Part shown: positions 27,727 through 38,500 of the stretch, piece after piece
Layout: the number at the start of each line of letters is the position of its first letter
Numbering within the stretch: position 1 is the first letter of the stretch
Notes under the pieces: generated by a model
Databases searched by the model: none
Told to the model about the DNA's origin: nothing
Seen by the model: the letters and a program-made list of their open reading frames with translations, nothing else
Assembly (NCBI RefSeq): GCF_030867145.1
Contig: NC_134420.1
Span: 12,668,823-12,732,822 of the forward strand
DNA length: 64,000 bases
From: Opisthocomus hoazin
Lineage: Eukaryota; Chordata; Aves; Opisthocomiformes; Opisthocomidae
Reading direction: 5' to 3'
Program-made: the position numbers and the translations under genes

Positions 27727-29247
27727 GCATCCCAGAGTCCTGAGGGAACTGGCCGATGTAGTTGCCAAGCCACTCTCCATGATATTTGAAAAGTCATGGC
27801 AGTCAGGGGAAGTCCCCAGTGACTGGAAAAAGGGAAACATTGTGCCCCTTTTCAAAAAGGGTAGAAAGGAAGACCCTGGGAACTACTGACCTGTCAGCCT
27901 CACCTCTGTGCCTGGGAAGATCATGGAACAGATCCTCCTAGAAGATATGCTAAGGCACATGGAGGCCAGGGACGTGATTCGAGACACCCAGCATGGCTTC
28001 ACCAAGGGCAAGTCCTGCCTCACCAACCTAGTGGCTTTCTATGATGGTGTAACAACAAGAGTGGACAAGGGAAAACCAATGGACGTCATCTATCTGGATT
28101 TTTGTAAAGCCTTTGACACGGCCCCCCCACAACATCCTTCTCTCCAAATTGGAGAGCCATGGATTTGATGGGTGGACCGTTCGGTGGATAAAGAATTGGT
28201 TGGATGGTCGCAGCCAAAGGGTAGTGGTCAACGGCTCAATGTCTGGATGGAGACCAGTGACAAGTGGAGTCCCTCAGGGGTCCGTACTGGGACCGGTGCT
28301 GTTCGATATATTTATCAATGACATGGACAGCGACATCGAGTGTACCCTCAGCAAGTTTGCAGATGACACCAAGCTGAGTGGTACGGTTGATACACCAGAA
28401 GGATGGGATGCCATCCACAGAGACCTGGACAAGCTGGAGAGGTGGGCCTGTGTGAACCTCATGAAGTTCAACAAGGCCAAGTGCAAGGTCCTACACCTGG
28501 ATCAGGGTAATCCCCAGTATCAATACAGGCTGGGGGATGAAAGGATCGAGAGCAGCCCTGCTGAGAGGGACTTGGGGGTACTGATAGACGAAAGGCTGGG
28601 CATGAGCCGGCAATGTGTGCTGGCAGCCCAGAGAGCCAACCGTGTCCTGGGCTGCATCAAGAGAAGCGTGGCCAGCAGGTCAAGAGAGGTGATTCTGCCC
28701 TTCTACTCTGCTCTGGTGAGACCTCACCTGGAGTACTGCGTTCAGCTCTGCAGCCCTCAGCACAAGAAGGACATGGAACTGTTGGAGCGGGTCCAAAGGA
28801 GGGCTACAAAAATGATCCAAGGGCTGGAGCACCTCTCCTATGAGGACAGGCTGAGAGAGTTGGGCTTGTTCAGCCTAGAGAAGAGAAGGCTGCGGGGAGA
28901 CCTGATTGCAGCCTTTCAGTACTTAAAGGGAGCCTATAGGAAAGATGGGGACAATCTTTTTAGTAGAGACAGCAGTAACAGGACGAGGGGTAATGGTTTT
29001 AAACTAAAACAGGGTAGGTTTAGGCTAGATATAAGGAAGAAATTCTTTACAATGAGGGTGGTGAAACACTGGAACGGGTTGCCCAGAGAGGTAGTGGAGG
29101 CCCCATCCCTGGAAACATTCAAGACCAGTTTGGACAGGGCTCTGAGCAACCTGATCTAGTTAGTGGTGTCCCTGCTCGCTGCGGGGGGGTTGGACTAGAT
29201 GACCTCTAGGGGTCCCTTCCGACCCAAAACTTTCTATGATTCTATGA
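27727..29247 (+). mobile_element. CR1 LINE copy F, best-preserved reverse transcriptase
   Basis: 5'-truncated, starting at catcccagagtcctgaggg. Two overlapping frames, 27908-28168 and 28113-29159 (348 codons), together cover the RT core and C-terminus. The break is a frameshift in a run of C at about 28121-28127, where KAFDTAPP shifts to [10 protein letters not shown]. The catalytic motif is intact ([11 protein letters not shown], near 28357). Tail ttctatgattctatga at 29232-29247. A relatively young copy, but lacking ORF1, the endonuclease and an intact frame. Confidence 0.95.
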
Positions 29248-29412
29248 AAATAATTGGGTTTATTAGATAGAACATTCACTGAAATCTGCTGCAAAGGATT
29301 TTCCAAAGGAAGGGAAAAGCGAAGGGACCTCCCAGGTGGTCAGAAGTCTACCACTGTTTACAAGGACTGGAATGCTCTTGCCTCAGTGAGTACTGTTAAA
29401 TCAGCATCACTA

Positions 29413-29678
29413 AAAGTAATGGCTTCAAGCTGAAAGAGGGCAGATTTAGATTAGATATAAGCAGGAAATTCTTTACTATGACAGTTGTGAGACACTGGAA
29501 CAGGTTGCCCAGAGAAGTTGTGGATGCCCCCTCCCTGGAAGTGTTCAAGGCCAGGTTGGATGGGGCTTTGAGCAGCCTGGTCTAGTGGAAGGTGTCACGG
29601 CCCATGGCAGGGGGATTGGAACAGATGATCTTTAAAGGTCCCTTCCAACCCAAACCATTGTATGATTCTGCGATTTTG
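29413..29678 (+). mobile_element. CR1 LINE copy G, 3' end
   Basis: Only the last 265 bases of a CR1, starting at gtaatggcttcaagctgaaa and closely matching the 3' end of copy A (2920-3170). It ends with cccttccaacccaaaccatt and tatgattctgcgatttt. It lies 165 bases after copy F in the same orientation, but belongs to the copy A type, so the two are independent insertions. Confidence 0.9.
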
Positions 29679-32600
29679 TATTCAGAAGTTTAATACCAAT
29701 ATATACGCTGCAAATTAAAATCTGTAGAGAAAAACCACAAAGCCTTCTGCAGCACTTTTACACCATCCGTGCCATATTGTACAAATTAGGCACATAAGAA
29801 ATATATTACTGCATTTTTCCAAAAGACAATGCAAACAATTCTTACAATAGTGCATCTGCACAATATAAATGAGTTTGCCATTAAGAGCATTCTGCTTCAG
29901 CAGAAGTACCAAAAAAAATGTTTAACTGAAAAATACAGGTGTGTTTTTCAGTTTGGGTTTCATCTTTGTTGTTTGGGGTTTTTTCCCCCAGGCCTTTTTT
30001 CTACAGTACAGCTCTTCTTGAGACAGACTTCCATCACAGGAAAAACTATATGAGTACATTTGGTTAAATGTTCACGCCACCTGCTACATTCATGGAGTGG
30101 GTCAGGAACTACATAGACATTGCTTTGGAGAAAAATGAGACTCACCTGGAAATGCAGACAGCAAAACTGTTTAGAAAGTAAGAAGGTGCAGGAGGTGATT
30201 ATTTTGGAGAAATTACCATGGAGTAAACTAAGGTGAGAATTCTCAGTGAATCATTTCGTAGTAATTCTCTACATGGATATTTGGTTCATATTAAATGCAT
30301 GTCTATACCACATTAATGGGGCACTCTGCATAAAACCCAGCCTAGCTAGATCCATGACCAGTACAGCGATGAGATGCAGTATTTACTGGAGATGGTATAT
30401 GCTACCCTGTCATCAGCACTCTGTCTGGAATCTCCACCCAGCAGGGCTCAGCTTTGTAATCACTGCAATGCAACCTACCACACAGGGTAAATCACGGTGA
30501 GTCCACCTTGGCAACAGTAAGTGAAAACTCCCAGTTCTGCAATGCTCCTTTCCCACATTCTGTGAGTTGTTTTGGTAAACGACAGCAGCTAGTCCAGGTT
30601 CTGAGCCATGCCATATGTGCAGCAAAGAAGTATTCCTCTTCCACTCAGCCAGATGCTGCATCTGTGGCAGCAACTCCTGTTTCTGTGCCACACAGTCTGC
30701 AACACAGTAGGTTTCTCATGACACTTCACAAACAACCCTTCTCCTCCAAACAATCAGTGAAAGTGCACTCAAGTTGGAATTATGCATAGATTCTGCAAGT
30801 TCAGACTTGCAGAAACAAATCCAGAACTACCATTATGTCAATTGTAAAACAGCTTATTTGAATTAAAACATCACTGGTGTTCAGGGCAAGTGGAAGAGAG
30901 AAAGGGGGGAAATACAAAGGCGTGGGAGGATTTGGACAATGCACTAAGGTGACTGATCGGTACAAGCTGACACTGAAACTTATAGCTATTAAATACCATT
31001 TGCTGATTTTTTGTGTGTGTGAAGACAAGGGGACAAATTGAAAAAAATTAGTTAAATCTGTTCCTGAATAATCTTATAAACAATTGTGCTTCTACATTCT
31101 CAGACATGAATAATGGTGTCTTCCACATCAGTTTGTGGAATTTAAGAAGTAGGTGAGGCGTATAAAATAGAAGGCATTTCACAATCTTTTTTGTCCTCTG
31201 TACTACAGTTTATTGCCTTCATCAATTGTACTAGTGCAGCTGATCTACAAGGCTGACAAAGTGTGACACACAGATGTGAAGGAAAGCTGAGCAGCCAAGT
31301 GCAGAAACTTCTTAGGTTCCCACCTGCCAAAGTCAGTGTGAGATACGGAATAGCATATATTCGGCTGGTCTTAATATAATGCAGGATAGAGTCCTAAAAA
31401 TGCAATTATAGTTTTAAGAAAACCATGATCATTTGCTGCTATTCTTTTACGGACCAAATGTTGGTTTTTTTCCCGTTATGATAATAAATATTTTATAGTA
31501 TGCTTTAAAATTAACAAAAAAGGTAATACTTGAATCTGTCAACATGTACCTACCATGCTTTGCAGGTTTTCCATTCTCTTGTCTTCTTCCTCCCCTCCTT
31601 CCCCCCAAAAAATTTAAACCCTACTTAATTTTCACTTATGAGGTCTCTGCCCTAAACAGAGTTGAAATGCTTATGCTGGAAACACTGCATGAGAATATTC
31701 TGACATCCAATGCAAAACAAAATCCTTGGTTTCACTTCCATTTTTAAGATTTGCTGGTATATCTATTAATTTTTATTACTTTTTACTCTGAGAACATTTA
31801 TTTCAATAATATTAACTGGTTTTAATATTGGTTTAAATCTTGTTGACTTTGCTGTTGCCTCTGTGCCCATTGACGCCTTCTTTCAAACTGGACTACATTG
31901 ACTTCAATGGAGTTCTGCACTGTTCTGTTCTCACAGACTCACATCTGAGGTCCAAGCTCTTGCAGTAATATGACTGCTGTCCAATGCAGGAACATGTCAT
32001 TATATAAAAATTCTGGTATGACAAGTATCTGTCACAGTTATGTTCACCCTTGCACAAAATGTACATGCTCAAAATTTACTTTCAGATAGTTTATTCAAGA
32101 TTTTCCATAACACAATCTGGTAAGTAATCTGTCCTTAATGCTTACAGGTATGAGATGGGGAAACCTATCTTGAACAAACTTCATCCCAGGTAAGAGGCAA
32201 CGTAAGAACTCCTCCATGATGCTTTAGGCCTTATATAACCCTTGAGACACTGTGGCACACCGTGTTGAAAGCATTAGGAATGAGATTGGCTCTGGGAAAC
32301 TGGAAGTTCTGCAATATCATTTGTGTGGACTTGCTGTCTATATGGTTCAAGACTTACTACATGTATTACTTTCTCCCAGTCATCTGAATTATGAGTCATA
32401 CAAACAGAAAGAGGAACGCGTATATGTGAACAAAGCAGATGTGCATGTTTGTCAAGTTTGTTGTCAGGTTTACTTAGCTCTTGTTTTCTGTCCTGCCCCA
32501 TCTAGGGCAAAAAAGTTTGCATCTTTGACAAGTCCGGGTAGCTGCTACCTCAGCGACAATCTGAGACTAACACCTGACTATTAAACGATAAAACCTCACA

Positions 32601-33129
32601 CTGGTAAGTCTCTGGAAGTCTCCCATGACTCAAACTTCCACCTACAGCTTAAAAGCCTGGCGATCTTTGTTTTGTTTAACTGAGCAGGAGCAAGAAAACC
32701 CCACCAGCTGTGTGCTTAGCATGATAAGTACATTTAAAAGTCTCTCAAGAATCCTGGTTGTCCATCGGTTGCCTGCAGAACACCCTGCCATGGACAGACA
32801 GGCCAGTTTATAGCTAAAAGCACATGCAGAGATAGAAATAGTTTGCAAACCCAGAAAGCAAACCTGAAATTGGATCTGTACAGACAGACTCTTGGAGCTC
32901 AAATGGCAAGCTTCCTCCTTCGGATCTGATTGCAAGCTCAGGACTACAGTCTATAAGAGCTAATTTTTTACCTCAACCGAATTTGAAATGTGGTCTCACT
33001 GAAGAGAAATCTAGGCTTAAATTTTATTAAATAAAAAAAAAAGCAAAACCCCTCATGAGAATACACATATGTTAAACTATTCTTCTATGAACGTGACAGA
33101 ATCAACTGTAACTCACACTCTAGGCCTCT
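29679..33129. other. Gene-free DNA immediately upstream of the EIF4G2 promoter
   Basis: AT-rich up to the sharp start of the CpG island. Open frames here are about 110 codons at most and look random. No upstream gene end is visible. Confidence 0.5.
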
Positions 33130-33377
33130 AGAACTGGGGCTCTGTGACGGCTGAACCACAGGAACAAACACCGAAGGAAAGCTGCAGCCAAGCTGCCGCC
33201 ATCAACGGGGTACGCCACTTGCGCAAATTTCCCTTCCCTCCTAGACCCTACCGCCAGCCATGTGGCGTAACGGCTTTCGCGAGTACGGATGCTGCACTGC
33301 GGCGATGGCACAGTTCAACCAAACTTTCTCCCTCCTCCTCCCACTTCGACGTTAAGGCCACCCCCTTTCTCGGTGAT

Positions 33378-33415
33378 GATTGGCGAGACGGGCGGAGCCC
33401 TTCGCGGCGATTGGC
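33378..33415. promoter_or_regulatory. Paired inverted CCAAT boxes (NF-Y type) with GC box
   Basis: ATTGGCG occurs at 33379-33385 and again at 33410-33416, both in reverse CCAAT orientation, 31 bases apart (about three helical turns), the spacing commonly seen for cooperating NF-Y sites. A GC box GGGCGG lies between them at 33390-33395. They sit roughly 65-100 bases upstream of the estimated transcription start. Factor binding is inferred from the motifs. Confidence 0.6.
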
Positions 33416-33452
33416 GGCTGCTGGAGGGAGGTGGGGTAGGTTGCGTGAAGGG

Positions 33453-33459
33453 TAATAAA
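33453..33459 (+). promoter_or_regulatory. TATA-like element
   Basis: The sequence taataaa lies in otherwise GC-rich promoter DNA, about 40 bases after the second CCAAT box. It is a weak match to TATA and is used only as a rough guide to a start site near 33,480. Confidence 0.3.
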
Positions 33460-33479
33460 GTTAGTGGAGCTGGCTCAGC

Positions 33480-33714
33480 GCGCTTTAGACGCGGCAGCGA
33501 GTCGGCTCTCTATGGAGGTGGCGGAGGGAAGCGTTGGGCCGTTGCTGCTCCTGCTGTGGTGACTCGGAGACTCGCCCTGTCCCGCGCGCTCCCCCCTTCC
33601 CCTCCCCAGCCCCGGTCCCCGGCTCCCTTCCCCTCCCCCCCCCCCTTCTTTTGCCTTTTCCCCTGCCCTTGGTAGCCGTCGGGACCCGGGGAACCTGACG
33701 AGGCCTTAGGGAAG
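33480..33714 (+). other. EIF4G2: EIF4G2 exon 1, 5' UTR
   Basis: Non-coding first exon in the CpG island. The 3' end is set by the donor gaag|gtgaga at 33714/33715. The 5' end is an estimate, placed about 25-30 bases after a TATA-like taataaa (33453-33459) and about 70-100 bases after two CCAAT boxes. It holds a short uORF at 33512-33562, then a C/T-rich stretch (about 33590-33665). Vertebrate EIF4G2 5' UTRs have been reported to support internal initiation; nothing here proves or excludes that. Confidence 0.65.
33512..33562 (+). CDS. Upstream ORF in EIF4G2 5' UTR, 16 codons
   Basis: ATG at 33512-33514 followed by G at +4, 16 codons, TGA at 33560-33562. The peptide ends in a hydrophobic Leu-rich run (GPLLLLLW). 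It is the only ATG I find between the estimated transcription start and the GTG start of the main frame, counting exon 1 and exon 2. It would be translated only if transcription starts upstream of 33512. Any role is inferred: it could capture scanning ribosomes before the non-AUG start. Confidence 0.4.
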   Translation: MEVAEGSVGPLLLLLW

Positions 33715-33777
33715 GTGAGAAATGCGGGAGAGCGGTGCGGGGCCGGGAGGGAACGGGTACTGCTGCAGCCTCTGGTT

Positions 33778-33852
33778 AAAATGGCGGCTGCCCCAAGTAG
33801 CCGCCATTTTGTCGTCGGCAGCTTCTTGCTTTCTTACTTACAAAATGGCCGC
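33778..33852. promoter_or_regulatory. YY1-type motif cluster including a perfect inverted repeat
   Basis: AAAATGGCGGCT (33778-33789) and its exact reverse complement (33799-33810) are separated by 9 bases, giving two opposed YY1-like sites. A third copy, CAAAATGGCCGC, is at 33841-33852. They lie in intron 1, 64-138 bases past the exon 1 donor. YY1 sites just downstream of transcription starts are common in CpG-island promoters of housekeeping genes. A looser reverse-strand match lies at 34643-34651. Confidence 0.55.
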
Positions 33853-35413
33853 TGGGGTCGATGGCCGCTTTCGAATTACCGCGGACGCTAAACGAAGGGG
33901 TAGAGGAGATCGGCAGCCCCCGCTAGGCGCGGAAGGGAAGCTGAGTAGAAGCGTTTGAGGCTAAAGCCGCGTACGTGTAGCGGGGGAGATGGGGTCGGGC
34001 AGTGCCGGTTCGTAGCCGCTGTCTTGCGGGGGATCGGACCGGCTGCGGGATCCTCATCTGTAGCTGCGGTCTCTAGGACCCCGGATGTCCAAGAGGTTTG
34101 CTCTTGAAGGGGAGTAGCCTCGGTACGCGTAGCGGGCTGCGGTCTTAGGGTCTTTTACATCCTTGTTGCTGGGGGTGGTGGTGGGGGAGTTGTTTGTTCT
34201 CCAGAGTCAATGGTGAGAGTTGTGGGTGGTTTGTTTTTTTTTTTTTTTGTTCACTTACTCCTATCTCCCTTCCTCGTGGAAGGGCGAGCGGTCTACCGAG
34301 AAGCCGTGTCCGTCGGCAGCAGCCTCGCCCATGTTTCCTGTTCGGGCTCGGGCGGCGAGTAAAGGCAAGGCGCTGCTTGAGTGGGGGCGGTGATGCGGGG
34401 GAATAGCGACTGCTTTCCCTTTTCCCTCCGGTGGCGAAGGAGCGGAGCCCGTTCTCCTTCCTCGCAGAGAACAAAGAGCCGGCCGGGCTGCTGGCGGCGC
34501 CTGAGCCTGGGAACGGGCGGCGCCCGGTGGGGGAAGGGGAGGCGGCTCGGTGCGTCCGGCGCCGCCAGCTCCATGCGGCAGCGTAGCGCCTGCCTCCTGC
34601 GGGGGGCGCCCCTCCCGCTTCCGCAGCTCTTTTGTTCGGCGGCAGCCATGTTGGGAGCCTTCCCTCGTGCCCGTGCTGCCGCCGCCGCCTGCATGGGGGG
34701 AGGTGTGTTCTGTTGGGTGCTCCTCGGGCTGGCTCTCCGAGGAGGTGGCTGTTAGAGCACATCTGTGATGGAGCCTCAAAATGCTTGTGAGGTTTTTACG
34801 TGCTCCCCAGGCGTTTCTGTCAGCCCCCTAATTACTTTTCTGCTACGTTAGCGGGGCCATGAAGTTTTTCTTCCTGCTGCTGTCTTGCAAGCTAAAATTT
34901 GAAGTGGGGAGGGGCGATTTTTTTTCATTAGCAGCTTAATTGGCTATTTGAACTTGGATGTAGGAAACAACACTTTATTAAGTGCATTTTGTGCTCTGTT
35001 ACTTCTCGCTTTGAAACTTGACTACTTCGTCTTGTCTTGCCACGATTAATCATAGCTTGTAAAGCATATCAGTAAAGGATTCGTTTAATTAAACACCTCT
35101 TCCCCCCCCCGCCCCCCGCCGTGCAAGTGCTTTTGAGGGGTTGAGACAGTAAATTTGAGGCTCTTACTTTCTCAGTCCGTGATTCCCTTATCTCCTCCCT
35201 CACACCTTTTGGAAAATATGGCTATAATGATGAAAGTGGCCTTTCTGTGAATATCCCCAGTATTGCATTAATTAAGAGTTTACTTAACCTTTTAGGAGGT
35301 TTAGTGCTTCAGGGTTCCCCTTGTCTATCAAATGTTTGTACTTTTATTGTAAGTTAGATACTATGGCTGCTAGTAAAACAACTATAATATGAATGCTTGA
35401 TTTGTCTTTCTAG

Positions 35414-35524
35414 GTTTTGTTTTTCCCCACCCCGTCAATTTAATTTTATTCTTTTGAAGATTCTTCGTTGTCAAGCCGCCAAAGTGGAGAGTGCGATTGC
35501 AGAAGGGGGTGCTTCTCGTTTCAG
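35414..35524 (+). other. EIF4G2: EIF4G2 exon 2 with GTG initiation codon
   Basis: Carries the last part of the 5' UTR and the first 41 coding bases. The start codon GTG (35484-35486) sits in gccgccaaaGTGg: A at -3 and G at +4, near-ideal context. The donor cag|gtatta is at 35524/35525. The acceptor is uncertain: I chose tttctag (35407-35413), which has a good pyrimidine tract; ttgaag ending at 35459 is an alternative. With the chosen acceptor, an in-frame TAG (33707-33709, exon 1) precedes the GTG, so no upstream in-frame extension is possible. Confidence 0.75.
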
Positions 35525-38500
35525 GTATTACGCTTTTTTTGTTGTTTTATGAACACTTGGCAGTGGAAACTGTCCTTTAAGGAGAAATTAAATTTATATT
35601 CGGTATATATTTATATTTAATATATTTATATATATTAAAACTGACCTGTGGTTGAAAGCACTGGGATTTTGAACTTACATGAGATTACATTGTTGTTTTT
35701 AACAGTGCTTCTTCAGGCGGAGGAGGTGGTAGGGGTGCACCTCAGCACTATCCCAAGACTGCCAGCAACAGGTATGTCATCTTGCTTTTTGATTTGGCAT
35801 GATCTTAAAGACAGAGAATGCTTGATGGTGCATACAGAGTTGAAAATAGAGTAGTTTTAAAGTTGTAAAAGGAATATCTACTGAGTTCACAACATGTTAA
35901 TGTTCTCCAGCCTGTGGCAGGGTAGCATATAATCTGTTGAAAGTGTCATGAGTGGTACAAGGTGCACAGACTTTTTCATTTGTTTCACTTAGTTTAGAGG
36001 GTTTTCTTGTGTGTCTTATTCTTGTTGAGTGACTACTTCACTGTGCAACAGATGTTGCAGTGTTGGTAGGGCAGGGGTATATGTATGCTTTCAACAGAGC
36101 TGGTAACAGGATTAGCCTAAGGAAGGCAATAATGGAAGGTTAAAAGGCCAGTTCTTGAAATCGTTGTTTCTGTTTAACAATCACATTCTTAAAAACTTTA
36201 CAGCGAGTTCCTGGGGAAAACCCCAGGGCAAAACGCTCAGAAATGGATTCCTTCACGAAGCACTAGACGAGATGACGACTCCGCAAATGACAAAGAACGA
36301 CATGATGCAATCTTCAGGAAAGTAAGAGGGTAAGTTTTTTGTAAGACTTTTTTTTTTTTTCTCTCTTTCTTTACTGTTTTCTTCAACAATTTATCTCTCT
36401 GAATGGGCTGGAGGAAAGTAAGACATATGTGTGCCTTGAGTTTGGGGTGGGGATGGTGTCCTTTGGAGGGAACGAGGCAGAAACTGATAGGCCAGCAGCA
36501 GCAAACACTTGAGAGGTACCTCTTGTGAGAGGATTAGTCTTTTCAATAATACTTTACATTCTAAAGCTCTCCCAAAAAAGCAATGGAGTAGAAAATTGCA
36601 CATTCAGTTTCTCTTAACAGATGGAAGAACTTGGGTCTAAAATTACTAGTAGCGTGCTTACAGTATCTGTAATCTGGGTGTTTATTTTTGTTTGTTCCTC
36701 TTTAGCATACTAAATAAGCTTACTCCTGAAAAGTTTGACAAGCTATGCCTTGAGCTCCTCAATGTGGGTGTAGAATCTAAGCTCATCCTAAAAGGGGTCA
36801 TACTGCTGGTAAGTTTTCTTGCGTATTAAAGAGGTTGACTGTCTTTTATGGGATACAGAAGTAACATGGTTGATGTGGTGTTTGGTAATCCAAACATACA
36901 GAAATACCATTTCTGCTTTTTGTGTAAAAAGGGCGTACTGGGGAAGGAGATAGACTTAATACTCTTAACCTTCCATTTTAGAAGTCTCAAGAATCACTAA
37001 ATGCGATTGAGGGTTTTTTTGTAATGTAAGATGCTAGCTAGCAATCTTACTTCCCTGGCCCCCTCTCTCCTGTTGAACAAGCCTAATGGTCTTGGAAAAG
37101 CTACCCCGGGTGACCACTTGGTACACTGATTCAACTATCATGTCGCTTTTGTTTAATCTGAGATCAGATCGGCAATACTGATTTTAGTGTGCTGGTGATA
37201 AACTTCAGATTTGTCCCATTCATTGGCTAAGGATTATTGAAGCTCTTTAATATGTACAATAGCTTTTCTCCTTTGTTTCGGCATTAAGACTAGTGTTAAA
37301 ACATTATTTCTGTATGTTAGATGACACAGCAAAAAAATAGATGTTCTAGATCGCGTAGAGTGGTAATATTCCATTGTGTGTCTTGCACCTCACTTTTCTA
37401 ATAATGTTTTCATCCTGCTATATGCTAACCTTACTCAAAATAAAATCTATTTAGATCGTAGACAAAGCCCTTGAAGAGCCCAAGTATAGCTCACTGTATG
37501 CTCAACTATGTCTGCGACTGGCAGAAGATGCACCCAATTTTGATGGCCCATCAGCAGAGAGTCATCCAGGACAGAAGCAAAGCACAGTGAGTATATCTCT
37601 CAATCTGGAATGACAGATTTTGCTAGCATGTATAGTTGCACTGATTAGCTTAATCATTTTCTTTGTTCTTTTTTTGTTAGACATTCAGACGCCTCCTAAT
37701 ATCTAAACTTCAAGATGAATTTGAAAACCGAACCAGAAATGTTGATAGTAAGTGTTAAAACTGTTTTAGTACAGAATTTATTCATATTTTCTTTCAACAG
37801 CCTTGTTAAACAGGCTTCTTTGTTTTCCAGTCTATGATAAGCATGATGGTCCCCTCCTCCCCGAGGAGGAGGAACAGAGAGCCATTGCCAAGATCAAGAT
37901 GCTGGGGAACATCAAATTCATTGGAGAACTTGGCAAGCTTGATCTTATTCATGAATCTATCCTTCATAAGTGCATCAAAACAGTGAGTATTCAGCTTGGG
38001 TGGGGGCTGAGAGCAAAATAAGACTTGTAAACAAAAAAATGTAAATGTTTGTGCTGCTTTGGGAGTCTTGAGAGCATAAAAAACCAGAAAAATGTTGCCT
38101 GACAACTACCTACCCCCACTGTTTGAAATAAGTAGTCTCAGTGTAATTAAGAAGTAAAACTTGCTTTGTTCAAAGCCATGGGAATTCTTTCGAAGTGAAG
38201 ATGTAGTTTGACCTAGACAGAAGTACCACAGGTACTTCAAAGTATGTACACTTTCAAGTAGTAAGTACTTCATTTAGTAATTCTTAAAAGCTAATATTAA
38301 CGTCCATTTGTGTTCAGAGCAAGATAAAATATTTCTGCGTATGTCTGTACGAAGTTATAACTTACTATAAATTGTCATTTATAATATGTTGAAATACCCA
38401 GTTCCTCTTTAATATTTCAGCTTTTGGAAAAGAAGAAGAGAGTCCAACTCAAAGATATGGGGGAGGATTTGGAGTGCCTCTGTCAGATAATGAGGACAGT

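Larger units (their letters stand above)
33130..34780. promoter_or_regulatory. EIF4G2: CpG island promoter of EIF4G2
   Basis: A sharp switch from AT-rich DNA to dense CpG and GC-rich sequence starts near 33,130 and ends near 34,780. It covers the proximal promoter, exon 1 and the first kilobase of intron 1. Long open frames here on both strands are by-products of GC-richness. I see no convincing exon on the minus strand, so a bidirectional partner gene is not supported. Confidence 0.85.

Noticed and set aside
33289..33675. 128-codon plus-strand frame over the promoter and exon 1
   Set aside because: It spans the CCAAT boxes and the pyrimidine-rich leader, is Pro/Gly-rich and is not in frame with EIF4G2.
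34145..34779. Long minus-strand frames of 133-205 codons in the CpG island
   Set aside because: Low-complexity Arg/Ala/Pro-rich translations in several overlapping frames, as expected from GC-rich DNA lacking stops; no domain and no splice signals that fit.
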